DNA of 64,000 nt from Megachile rotundata. Taxonomy: Eukaryota > Arthropoda > Insecta > Hymenoptera > Megachilidae. Where the stretch lies: NCBI RefSeq assembly GCF_050947335.1, contig NW_027473713.1:1-64000 (forward strand), read 5' to 3'. Both the position numbers and the translations under genes were made by a program. Positions 1 to 14,024 of the stretch are shown one piece after another. The notes beneath the pieces are model-generated. The model was not told where the DNA came from and ran no database searches. It saw only the letters and a program-made list of their open reading frames with translations. Position 1 is the stretch's first letter. Each line of letters opens with the position of its first letter.

Positions 1-830
1 CTCAGATTATTAGTCATATTATGCTTATGTGATCGACAGAACGACAATTACTATACTTATTACACTCACTATTATCAATCTAACTCATATTATTAACCAT
101 ATTATGCAGATATGATCGATAGCACGACATTTACTATACTTATTACTCTTATTGTTATCAATCTAACTCATATTATTAACCATATTATGCAGACATGATC
201 GATAGAACTACAATTAGTATACTCCTTACTCTTATTATTATCAATCTAACTCATATTATTAGCCATATTATGCTTATAGGATCGATAGAACGACAATTAC
301 TATACTTATTACACTCACTGTTATCAATGTAACTCATATTATTAACCATATTACGCAGATATGATCGATAGAACTACAATTAGTATACTCCTTACTCTTA
401 TTATTATCAATCTAACTCATATTATTAGCCATATTATGCTTATATGATCGATAGAACGACAATTACTATATTCATTTCTCTTATTATTATCAATCTAATT
501 CATATTATTAGCCATATTATGCTTATATGATCGACAGAACGACAATTACTATACTTATTACTCTCATTATTATCAGCCTAACTCATATTATTAGCCATAT
601 TATGCTAATATGATCGATAGAACGACAATTACTATACTTCTTACTCTCATTATTATCAATCTAATTCATATTATTAGCCATATTATGCTTATGTGATCGA
701 TAGAAGGACAATTACTATACTTATTACTCTTATTATTATGAATCTAACTCATATTATTAACCATATTATGCAGGTATGATCGATAGCACGCCATTTACTA
801 CACTTATTACTCTTATTATTATCAATCTAA
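1..830 (+). repeat. HOR unit U1, 10 monomers (830 bp)
   Basis: Begins at the T1 landmark (CAGATTATTAGTC head with GACAGAACG), cut by the window start at monomer position 4. Order is T1-T3 then T21-T27, so T4-T20 of the 27-monomer unit are absent. It is exactly ten 83-bp monomers, the shortest unit in the window. The T3/T21 join (GCAGACATG monomer followed by the TTATAGGATC monomer) recurs in U3, U4, U7 and U15. Confidence 0.9.
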
Positions 831-2822
831 CTCAGATTATTAGTCATATTATGCTTATGTGATCGACAGAACGACAATTACTATACTTATTACACTCACT
901 ATTATCAATCTAACTCATATTATTAACCATATTATGCAGATATGATCGATAGCACGACATTTACTATACTTATTACTCTTATTGTTATCAATCTAACTCA
1001 TATTATTAACCATATTATGCAGACATGATCGATAGAACTACAATTAGTATACTCCTTACTCTTATTATTATCAATCTAACTCATATTATTAGCCATATTA
1101 TGCTTATATGATCGATAGGACGACAATTACTATATTCATTTCTCTTATTATTATCAATCTAACTCATATTATTAGCCATATTATGCTTATATGATCGATA
1201 GAAAGACAATTACTATACTTATTACACTCACTGTTATCAATCTAACTCATATTATTAACCACATTATGCAAATATGATCGATAGAACGACAATTACTATA
1301 CTCATTACTCTTATTATTATCAGCCTAACTCATATTATAAGCCATATTATGCTAATATGATCGATAGAACGACAATTACTATACTTATTACACTCACTGT
1401 TATCAATGTAACTCATATTATTAACCATATTACGCAGATATGATCGATAGAACTACAATTACTATACTAATTACTCTTATTATTATCAATCTAACTCATA
1501 TTATTAGCCATATTATGCTTATATGATCGATAGAACGACAATTACTGTACTCATTACACTTATTATTATCAATCTAACTCATGTTATTAACCATATCATG
1601 CTAATATGATCGATAGAACGACAATTACTATACTTATTACACTCACTATTATCAATCTAACTCATATTATTAACCATATTATGCAGATATGATCGATATA
1701 ACGACAATTACTATACTTATTACACTCACTATTATCAATCTAACTCATATTATTAACCATATTATGCAGATATGATGGATAGCACGACATTTACTGTACT
1801 TATTACTCTTATTGTTATCAATCTAACTCATATTATTAACAATATTATGCAGATATGATCGATAGAACGACAATTACTATACTTATTACACTCACTATTA
1901 TCAATCTAACTCATATTATTAACCATATTATGCAGATATGATCGATATAACGACAATTACTATACTTATTACACTCACTATTATCAATCTAACTCATATT
2001 ATTAACCATATTATGCAGATATGATGGATAGCACGACATTTACTGTACTTATTACTCTTATTGTTATCAATCTAACTCATATTATTAGCCATATTATGCT
2101 TATATGATCGATTGAACGACAATTAGTATATTCATTACTCTTATTATTATCAATCTAACTCATATCATTAGCCATATTATGCTTATATGATCGATCGAAC
2201 GACAATGGCTATACTCACTTCTCTTATTATTATCAATCTAACTCATATTATTAGCCATATTATGCTTATAGGATCGATAGAACGACAATTACTATACTTA
2301 TTACACTCACTGTTATCAATGTAACTCATATTATTAACCATATTACGCAGATATGATCGATAGAACTACAATTAGTATACTCCTTACTCTTATTATTATC
2401 AATCTAACTCATATTATTAGCCATATTATGCTTATATGATCGATAGAACGACAATTACTATATTCATTTCTCTTATTATTATCAATCTAATTCATATTAT
2501 TAGCCATATTATGCTTATATGATCGACAGAACGACAATTACTATACTTATTACTCTCATTATTATCAGCCTAACTCATATTATTAGCCATATTATGCTAA
2601 TATGATCGATAGAACGACAATTACTATACTTCTTACTCTCATTATTATCAATCTAATTCATATTATTAGCCATATTATGCTTATGTGATCGATAGAAGGA
2701 CAATTACTATACTTATTACTCTTATTATTATGAATCTAACTCATATTATTAACCACATTATGCAGGTATGATCGATAGCACGCCATTTACTACACTTATT
2801 ACTCTTATTATTATCAATCTAA
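831..2822 (+). repeat. HOR unit U2, 24 monomers (1,992 bp)
   Basis: Order: T1-T7, a hybrid T22/T10 monomer (ATTACGCAG head, TACTAATTAC tail, at about 1409-1491), T11-T17, T19-T27. T7 ends like T21 (CAATGTAAC), so the exchange lies around 1390-1410. T8-T10 and T18 are missing. T19 here has the private variant GATTGAACG (2110), shared only with U3. T27 has a private CACATT change near 2756. Confidence 0.88.
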
Positions 2823-5145
2823 CTCAGATTATTAGTCATATTATGCTTATGTGATCGACAGAACGACAATTACTATACTTATTACACTCACTATTATCAA
2901 TCTAACTCATATTATTAACCATATTATGCAGATATGATCGATAGCACGACATTTACTATACTTATTACTCTTATTGTTATCAATCTAACTCATATTATTA
3001 ACCATATTATGCAGACATGATCGATAGAACTACAATTAGTATACTCCTTACTCTTATTATTATCAATCTAACTCATATTATTAGCCATATTATGCTTATA
3101 GGATCGATAGAACGACAATTACTATACTTATTACACTCACTGTTATCAATGTAACTCATATTATTAACCATATTACGCAGATATGATCGATAGAACTACA
3201 ATTAGTATACTCCTTACTCTTATTATTATCAATCTAACTCATATTATTAGCCATATTATGCTTATATGATCGATAGAACGACAATTACTATATTCATTTC
3301 TCTTATTATTATCAATCTAATTCATATTATTAGCCATATTATGCTTATATGATCGACAGAACGACAATTACTATACTTATTACTCTCATTATTATCAGCC
3401 TAACTCATATTATTAGCCATATTATGCTAATATGATCGATAGAACGACAATTACTATACTCATTACTCTTATTATTATCAGCCTAACTCATATTATAAGC
3501 CATATTATGCTAATATGATCGATAGAACGACAATTACTATACTTATTACACTCACTATTATCAATCTAACTCATATTATTAACCATATTATGCAGATATG
3601 ATCGATAGAAAGCCAATTACTATACTCATTTCTCTCATTATTATCAATCTAACTCATATTATTAGCCATATTATGCTTATATGATCGACAGAACGACTAT
3701 TACTATACTTATTACTCTCATTATTATCAGCCTAACTCATATTATTAGCCATATTATGCTTATATGATCGATAGACGACAATTACTATACTAATTACTCT
3801 TATTATTATCAATCTAACTCATATTATTAGCCATATTATGCTTATATGATCGATAGAACGACAATTACTGTACTCACTACACTTATTATTATCAATCTAA
3901 CTCATGTTATTAACCATATCATGCTAATATGATCGATAGAACGACAATTACTATACTTATTACACTCACTATTATCAATCTAACTCATATTATTAACCAT
4001 ATTATGCAGATATGATCGATATAACGACAATTACTATACTTATTACACTCACTATTATCAATCTAACTCATATTATTAACCATATTATGCAGATATGATG
4101 GATAGCACGACATTTACTGTACTTATTACTCTTATTGTTATCAATCTAACTCATATTATTAACAATATTATGCAGATATGATCGATAGAACGACAATTAC
4201 TATACTTATTACACTCACTATTATCAATCTAACTCATATTATTAACCATATTATGCAGATATGATCGATATAACGACAATTACTATACTTATTACACTCA
4301 CTATTATCAATCTAACTCATATTATTAACCATATTATGCAGATATGATGGATAGCACGACATTTACTGTACTTATTACTCTTATTGTTATCAATCTAACT
4401 CATATTATTAACAATATTATGCAGATATGATCGATAGAACTACAATTAGTATACTCCTTACTCTTATTATTATCAATCTAACTCATATTATTAGCCATAT
4501 TATGCTTATATGATCGATTGAACGACAATTAGTATATTCATTACTCTTATTATTATCAATCTAACTCATATCATTAGCCATATTATGCTTATATGATCGA
4601 TCGAACGACAATGGCTATACTCACTTCTCTTATTATTATCAATCTAACTCATATTATTAGCCATATTATGCTTATAGGATCGATAGAACGACAATTACTA
4701 TACTTATTACACTCACTGTTATCAATGTAACTCATATTATTAACCATATTACGCAGATATGATCGATAGAACTACAATTAGTATACTCCTTACTCTTATT
4801 ATTATCAATCTAACTCATATTATTAGCCATATTATGCTTATATGATCGATAGAACGACAATTACTATATTCATTTCTCTTATTATTATCAATCTAATTCA
4901 TATTATTAGCCATATTATGCTAATATGATCGATAGAACGACAATTACTATACTTCTTACTCTCATTATTATCAATCTAATTCATATTATTAGCCATATTA
5001 TGCTTATGTGATCGATAGAAGGACAATTACTATACTTATTACTCTTATTATTATGAATCTAACTCATATTATTAACCATATTATGCAGGTATGATCGATA
5101 GCACGCCATTTACTACACTTATTACTCTTATTATTATCAATCTAA
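2040..5145 (+). repeat. 2,406-bp tandem duplication marked by GATTGAACG
   Basis: The T19-T20 pair with GATTGAACG occurs at 2110 and 4516, and CAATGGC at 2203 and 4609, spacing 2,406 (29 x 83 - 1). GATTGAACG occurs nowhere else in the window. The second copy has lost T24, so its T1 spacing is 2,323. Outer limits are approximate. Confidence 0.78.
2823..5145 (+). repeat. HOR unit U3, 28 monomers (2,323 bp)
   Basis: Order: T1-T3, T21-T24, a T25/T6 hybrid (GCTAATATG head, TACTCATTAC tail with TATCAGCC, about 3401-3483), T7-T23, T25-T27. T24 is missing after the second T23 (about 4915). It contains the first 82-bp T10 monomer (3770). T8 has a private GAAAGCCAATT form at about 3607. T19 shares GATTGAACG with U2. 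Confidence 0.88.
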
Positions 5146-7220
5146 CTCAGATTATTAGTCATATTATGCTTATGTGATCGACAGAACGACAATTACTATA
5201 CTTATTACACTCACTATTATCAATCTAACTCATATTATTAACCATATTATGCAGATATGATCGATAGCACGACATTTACTATACTTATTACTCTTATTGT
5301 TATCAATCTAACTCATATTATTAACCATATTATGCAGACATGATCGATAGAACTACAATTAGTATACTCCTTACTCTTATTATTATCAATCTAACTCATA
5401 TTATTAGCCATATTATGCTTATAGGATCGATAGAACGACAATTACTATACTTATTACACTCACTGTTATCAATGTAACTCATATTATTAACCATATTACG
5501 CAGATATGATCGATAGAACTACAATTAGTATACTCCTTACTCTTATTATTATCAATCTAACTCATATTATTAGCCATATTATGCTTATATGATCGATAGA
5601 ACGACAATTACTATATTCATTTCTCTTATTATTATCAATCTAATTCATATTATTAGCCATATTATGCTTATATGATCGACAGAACGACAATTACTATACT
5701 TATTACTCTCATTATTATCAGCCTAACTCATATTATTAGCCATATTATGCTAATATGATCGATAGAACGACAATTACTATACTTCTTACTCTCATTATTA
5801 TCAATCTAATTCATATTATTAGCCATATTATGCTTATGTGATCGATAGAAGGACAATTACTATACTTATTACTCTTATTATTATCAATCTAACTCATGTT
5901 ATTAACCATATCATGCTAATATGATCGATAGAACGACAATTACTATACTTATTACACTCACTATTATCAATCTAACTCATATTATTAACCATATTATGCA
6001 GATACGATCGATATAACGACAATTACTATACTTATTACACTCACTATTATCAATCTAACTCATATTATTAACCATATTATGCAGATATGATGGATAGCAC
6101 GACATTTACTGTACTTATTACTCTTATTGTTATCAATCTAACTCATATTATTAACAATATTATGCAGATATGATCGATAGAACGACAATTACTATACTTA
6201 TTACACTCACTATTATCAATCTAACTCATATTATTAACCATATTATGCAGATATGATCGATATAACGACAATTACTATACTTATTACACTCACTATTATC
6301 AATCTAACTCATATTATTAACCATATTATGCAGATATGATGGATAGCACGACATTTACTGTACTTATTACTCTTATTGTTATCAATCTAACTCATATTAT
6401 TAACAATATTATGCAGATATGATCGATAGAACTACAATTAGTATACTCCTTACTCTTATTATTATCAATCTAACTCATATTATTAGCCATATTATGCTTA
6501 TATGATCGATAGAACGACAATTAGTATATTCATTACTCTTATTATTATCAATCTAACTCATATCATTAGCCATATTATGCTTATATGATCGATCGAACGA
6601 CAATGGCTATACTCACTTCTCTTATTATTATCAATCTAACTCATATTATTAGCCATATTATGCTTATAGGATCGATAGAACGACAATTACTATACTTATT
6701 ACACTCACTGTTATCAATGTAACTCATATTATTAACCATATTACGCAGATATGATCGATAGAACTACAATTAGTATACTCCTTACTCTTATTATTATCAA
6801 TCTAACTCATATTATTAGCCATATTATGCTTATATGATCGATAGAACGACAATTACTATATTCATTTCTCTTATTATTATCAATCTAATTCATATTATTA
6901 GCCATATTATGCTTATATGATCGACAGAACGACAATTACTATACTTATTACTCTCATTATTATCAGCCTAACTCATATTATTAGCCATATTATGCTAATA
7001 TGATCGATAGAACGACAATTACTATACTTCTTACTCTCATTATTATCAATCTAATTCATATTATTAGCCATATTATGCTTATGTGATCGATAGAAGGACA
7101 ATTACTATACTTATTACTCTTATTATTATGAATCTAACTCATATTATTAACCATATTATGCAGGTATGATCGATAGCACGCCATTTACTACACTTATTAC
7201 TCTTATTATTATCAATCTAA
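5146..7220 (+). repeat. HOR unit U4, 25 monomers (2,075 bp)
   Basis: Order: T1-T3, T21-T25, a T26/T11 hybrid (GAAGGAC with a TTATCAATC tail, about 5832-5914), T12-T27. The T13 copy carries a private GATACGATCG change at about 6001. No 82-bp monomer is present because T10 is absent, and the length is exactly 25 x 83. Confidence 0.88.
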
Positions 7221-9377
7221 CTCAGATTATTAGTCATATTATGCTTATGTGATCGACAGAACGACAATTACTATACTTATTACACTCACTATTATCAATC
7301 TAACTCATATTATTAACCATATTATGCAGATATGATCGATAGCACGACATTTACTATACTTATTACTCTTATTGTTATCAATCTAACTCATATTATTAAC
7401 CATATTATGCAGACATGATCGATAGAACTACAATTAGTATACTCCTTACTCTTATTATTATCAATCTAACTCATATTATTAGCCATATTATGCTTATATG
7501 ATCGATAGAACGACAATTAGTATATTCATTACTCTTATTATTATCAATCTAACTCATATCATTAGCCATATTATGCTTATATGATCGATCGAACGACAAT
7601 GGCTATACTCACTTCTCTTATTATTATCAATCTAACTCATATTATTAGCCATATTATGCTTATAGGATCGATAGAACGACAATTACTATACTTATTACAC
7701 TCACTGTTATCAATGTAACTCATATTATTAACCATATTACGCAGATATGATCGATAGAACTACAATTAGTATACTCCTTACTCTTATTATTATCAATCTA
7801 ACTCATATTATTAGCCATATTATGCTTATATGATCGATAGAACGACAATTACTATATTCATTTCTCTTATTATTATCAATCTAACTCATATTATTAGCCA
7901 TATTATGCTTATATGATCGATAGAAAGACAATTACTATACTTATTACACTCACTGTTATCAATCTAACTCATATTATTAACCACATTATGCAAATATGAT
8001 CGATAGAACGACAATTACTATACTCATTACTCTTATTATTATCAGCCTAACTCATATTATAAGCCATATTATGCTAATATGATCGATAGAACGACAATTA
8101 CTATACTTATTACACTCACTATTATCAATCTAACTCATATTATTAACCATATTATGCAGATATGATCGATAGAAAGACAATTACTATACTCATTTCTCTC
8201 ATTATTATCAATCTAACTCATATTATTAGCCATATTATGCTTATATGATCGACAGAACGACTATTACTATACTTATTACTCTCATTATTATCAGCCTAAC
8301 TCATATTATCAGCCATATTATGCTTATATGATCGATAGACGACAATTACTATACTAATTACTCTTATTATTATCAATCTAACTCATATTATTAGCCATAT
8401 TATGCTTATATGATCGATAGAACGACAATTACTGTACTCATTACACTTATTATTATCAATCTAACTCATGTTATTAACCATATCATGCTAATATGATCGA
8501 TAGAACGACAATTACTATACTTATTACACTCACTATTATCAATCTAACTCATATTATTAACCATATTATGCAGATATGATCGATATAACGACAATTACTA
8601 TACTTATTACACTCACTATTATCAATCTAACTCATATTATTAACCATATTATGCAGATATGATGGATAGCACGACATTTACTGTACTTATTACTCTTATT
8701 GTTATCAATCTAACTCATATTATTAACAATATTATGCAGATATGATCGATAGAACGACAATTACTATACTTATTACACTCACTATTATCAATCTAACTCA
8801 TATTATTAACCATATTATGCAGATATGATCGATATAACGACAATTACTATACTTATTACACTCACTATTATCAATCTAACTCATATTATTAACCATATTA
8901 TGCAGATATGATGGATAGCACGACATTTACTGTACTTATTACTCTTATTGTTATCAATCTAACTCATATTATTAACAATATTATGCAGATATGATCGATA
9001 GAACTACAATTAGTATACTCCTTACTCTTATTATTATCAATCTAACTCATATTATTAGCCATATTATGCTTATATGATCGACAGAACGACAATTACTATA
9101 CTTATTACTCTCATTATTATCAGCCTAACTCATATTATTAGCCATATTATGCTAATATGATCGATAGAACGACAATTACTATACTTCTTACTCTCATTAT
9201 TTTCAATCTAATTCATATTATTAGCCATATTATGCTTATGTGATCGATAGAAGGACAATTACTATACTTATTACTCTTATTATTATGAATCTAACTCATA
9301 TTATTAACCATATTATGCAGGTATGATCGATAGCACGCCATTTACTACACTTATTACTCTTATTATTATCAATCTAA
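7221..9377 (+). repeat. HOR unit U5, 26 monomers (2,157 bp)
   Basis: Order: T1-T3, T19-T22, T4-T18, T24-T27. The internal order is rearranged (T19-T22 comes before T4), as expected from joining two out-of-phase unit segments. One T10 (8334) gives the 26 x 83 - 1 length. Its last four monomers already belong to the 7,219-bp super-repeat (match starts at 9,047). Confidence 0.88.
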
Positions 9378-10705
9378 CTCAGATTATTAGTCATATTATG
9401 CTTATGTGATCGACAGAACGACAATTACTATACTTATTACACTCACTATTATCAATCTAACTCATATTATTAACCATATTATGCACATATGATCGATAGC
9501 ACGACATTTACTATACTTATTACTCTTATTGTTATCAATCTAACTCATATTATTAACCATATTATGCAGACATGATCGATAGAACTACAATTAGTATACT
9601 CCTTACTCTTATTATTATCAATCTAACTCATATTATTAGCCATATTATGCTTATATGATCGATAGAACGACAATTACTATATTCATTTCTCTTATTATTA
9701 TCAATCTAACTCATATTATTAGCCATATTATGCTTATATGATCGATAGAAAGACAATTACTATACTTATTACACTCACTGTTATCAATCTAACTCATATT
9801 ATTAACCACATTATGCAAATATGATCGATAGAACGACAATTACTATACTCATTACTCTTATTATTATCAGCCTAACTCATATTATAAGCCATATTATGCT
9901 AATATGATCGATAGAACGACAATTACTATACTTATTACACTCACTATTATCAATCTAACTCATATTATTAACCATATTATGCAGATATGATCGATAGAAC
10001 TACAATTAGTATACTCATTACTCTTATTATTATCAATCTAACTCATATTATTAGCCATATTAAGCTTATATGATCGATAGAACGACAATTACTATATTCA
10101 TTTCCCTTATTATTATCAATCTAACTCATATTATTAGCCATATTATGCTTATATGATCGATAGAACGACAATTACTATACTTATTACACTAACTGTTATC
10201 AATCTCACTCATATTATTAACCATAATATGCAGATATGATCGATAGAACTACAATTAGTATACTCCTTACTCTTATTATTATCAATCTAACTCATATTAT
10301 TAGCCATATTATGCTTATATGATCGATAGAACGACAATTACTATATTCATTTCTCTTATTATTATCAATCTAATTCATATTATTAGCCATATTATGCTTA
10401 TATGATCGACAGAACGACAATTACTATACTTATTACTCTCATTATTATCAGCCTAACTCATATTATTAGCCATATTATGCTAATATGATCGATAGAACGA
10501 CAATTACTATACTTCTTACTCTCATTATTATCAATCTAATTCATATTATTAGCCATATTATGCTTATGTGATCGATAGAAGGACAATTACTATACTTATT
10601 ACTCTTATTATTATGAATCTAACTCATATTATTAACCATATTATGCAGGTATGATCGATAGCACGCCATTTACTACACTTATTACTCTTATTATTATCAA
10701 TCTAA
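9378..10705 (+). repeat. HOR unit U6, 16 monomers (1,328 bp), carries four beta-type monomers
   Basis: Order: T1-T7, four monomers not in the 27-monomer unit, then T23-T27. The four (about 9,996-10,327) carry TACTCATTAC with GAACTAC; AAGCTT with CATTTCCC; CACTAACTG; and CATAATATGC. The same run is typical of the second domain (for example 36,780-37,100). This is a beta cassette inside the alpha domain. Confidence 0.88.
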
Positions 10706-12282
10706 CTCAGATTATTAGTCATATTATGCTTATGTGATCGACAGAACGACAATTACTATACTTATTACACTCACTATTATCAATCTAACTCATATTATTA
10801 ACCATATTATGCAGATATGATCGATAGCACGACATTTACTATACTTATTACTCTTATTGTTATCAATCTAACTCATATTATTAACCATATTATGCAGACA
10901 TGATCGATAGAACTACAATTAGTATACTCCTTACTCTTATTATTATCAATCTAACTCATATTATTAGCCATATTATGCTTATAGGATCGATAGAACGACA
11001 ATTACTATACTTATTACACTCACTGTTATCAATGTAACTCATATTATTAACCATATTACGCAGATATGATCGATAGAACTACAATTAGTATACTCCTTAC
11101 TCTTATTATTATCAATCTAACTCATATTATTAGCCATATTATGCTTATATGATCGATAGAACGACAATTACTGTACTCATTACACTTATTATTATCAATC
11201 TAACTCATGTTATTAACCATATCATGCTAATATGATCGATAGAACGACAATTACTATACTTATTACACTCACTATTATCAATCTAACTCATATTATTAAC
11301 CATATTATGCAGATATGATCGATATAACGACAATTACTATACTTATTACACTCACTATTATCAATCTAACTCATATTATTAACCATATTATGCAGATATG
11401 ATGGATAGCACGACATTTACTGTACTTATTACTCTTATTGTTATCAATCTAACTCATATTATTAACAATATTATGCAGATATGATCGATAGAACGACAAT
11501 TACTATACTTATTACACTCACTATTATCAATCTAACTCATATTATTAACCATATTATGCAGATATGATCGATATAACGACAATTACTATACTTATTACAC
11601 TCACTATTATCAATCTAACTCATATTATTAACCATATTATGCAGATATGATGGATAGCACGACATTTACTGTACTTATTACTCTTATTGTTATCAATCTA
11701 ACTCATATTATTAACAATATTATGCAGATATGATCGATAGAACTACAATTAGTATACTCCTTACTCTTATTATTATCAATCTAACTCATATTATTAGCCA
11801 TATTATGCTTATATGATCGATAGAACGACAATTAGTATATTCATTACTCTTATTATTATCAATCTAACTCATATCATTAGCCATATTATGCTTATATGAT
11901 CGATCGAACGACAATGGCTATACTCACTTCTCTTATTATTATCAATCTAACTCATATTATTAGCCATATTATGCTTATAGGATCGATAGAACGACAATTA
12001 CTATATTTATTACTCTCATTATTATCAGCCTAACTCATATTATTAGCCATATTATGCTAATATGATCGATAGAACGACAATTACTATACTTCTTACTCTC
12101 ATTATTATCAATCTAATTCATATTATTAGCCATATTATGCTTATGTGATCGATAGAAGGACAATTACTATACTTATTACTCTTATTATTATGAATCTAAC
12201 TCATATTATTAACCATATTATGCAGGTATGATCGATAGCACGCCATTTACTACACTTATTACTCTTATTATTATCAATCTAA
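10706..12282 (+). repeat. HOR unit U7, 19 monomers (1,577 bp)
   Basis: Order: T1-T3, T21, T22, T11-T20, a T21/T24 hybrid (TTATAGGATC head, TATATTTATTACTCTC tail, near 12,003), T25-T27. The TATATTTATT form is a usable mark of this join and recurs in U11. Confidence 0.87.
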
Positions 12283-14024
12283 CTCAGATTATTAGTCATA
12301 TTATGCTTATGTGATCGACAGAACGACAATTACTATACTTATTACACTCACTATTATCAATCTAACTCATATTATTAGCCATATTATGCTTATATGATCG
12401 ACAGAACGACAATTACTATACTTATTACACTAACTGTTATCAATCTAACTCATATTATTAACCACATTATGCAAATATGATCGATAGAACGACAATTACT
12501 ATACTCATTACTCTTATTATTATCAGCCTAACTCATATTATAAGCCATATTATGCTAATATGATCGATAGAACGACAATTACTATACTTATTACACTCAC
12601 TATTATCAATCTAACTCATATTATTAACCATATTATGCAGATATGATCGATAGAAAGACAATTACTATACTCATTTCTCTCATTATTATCAATCTAACTC
12701 ATATTATTAGCCATATTATGCTTATATGATCGACAGAACGACTATTACTATACTTATTACTCTCATTATTATCAGCCTAACTCATATTATCAGCCATATT
12801 ATGCTTATATGATCGATAGACGACAATTACTATACTAATTACTCTTATTATTATCAATCTAACTCATATTATTAGCCATATTATGCTTATATGATCGATA
12901 GAACGACAATTACTGTACTCATTACACTTATTATTATCAATCTAACTCATGTTATTAACCATATCATGCTAATATGATCGATAGAACGACAATTACTATA
13001 CTTATTACACTCACTATTATCAATCTAACTCATATTATTAACCATATTATGCAGATATGATCGATATAACGACAATTACTATACTTATTACACTCACTAT
13101 TATCAATCTAACTCATATTATTAACCATATTATGCAGATATGATGGATAGCACGACATTTACTGTACTTATTACTCTTATTGTTATCAATCTAACTCATA
13201 TTATTAACAATATTATGCAGATATGATCGATAGAACTACAATTAGTATACTCCTTACTGTTATTATTATCAATCTAACTCATATTATTAGCCATATTATG
13301 CTTATATGATCGATAGAACGACAATTAGTATATTCATTACTCTTATTATTATCAATCTAACTCATATCATTAGCCATATTATGCTTATATGATCGATCGA
13401 ACGACAATGGCTATACTCACTTCTCTTATTATTATCAATCTAACTCATATTATTAGCCATATTATGCTTATAGGATCGATAGAACGACAATTACTATACT
13501 TATTACACTCACTGTTATCAATGTAACTCATATTATTAACCATATTACGCAGATATGATCGATAGAACTACAATTAGTATACTCCTTACTCTTATTATTA
13601 TCAATCTAACTCATATTATTAGCCATATTATGCTTATATGATCGATAGAGCGACAATTACTATATTCATTTCTCTTATTATTATCAATCTAATTCATATT
13701 ATTAGCCATATTATGCTTATATGATCGACAGAACGACAATTACTATACTTATTACTCTCATTATTATCAGCCTAACTCATATTATTAGCCATATTATGCT
13801 AATATGATCGATAGAACGACAATTACTATACTTCTTACTCTCATTATTATCAATCTAATTCATATTATTAGCCATATTATGCTTATGTGATCGATAGAAG
13901 GACAATTACTATACTTATTACTCTTATTATTATGAATCTAACTCATATTATTAACCATATTATGCAGGTATGATCGATAGCACGCCATTTACTACACTTA
14001 TTACTCTTATTATTATCAATCTAA
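12283..14024 (+). repeat. HOR unit U8, 21 monomers (1,742 bp)
   Basis: Order: T1, a beta-like monomer (GACAGAACG with CACTAACTG, about 12,376-12,450), T6-T14, T18-T27. T18 has a private TACTGTTATT change. One 82-bp T10 at 12815 explains the length. Confidence 0.87.

Noticed and set aside
10200..10250. CATAATATG as an inverted copy of CATATTATG
   Set aside because: A single base change (CCATATTATGC to CCATAATATGC) makes the reverse complement by chance; flanks remain in the normal orientation, so it is a substitution, not an inversion.
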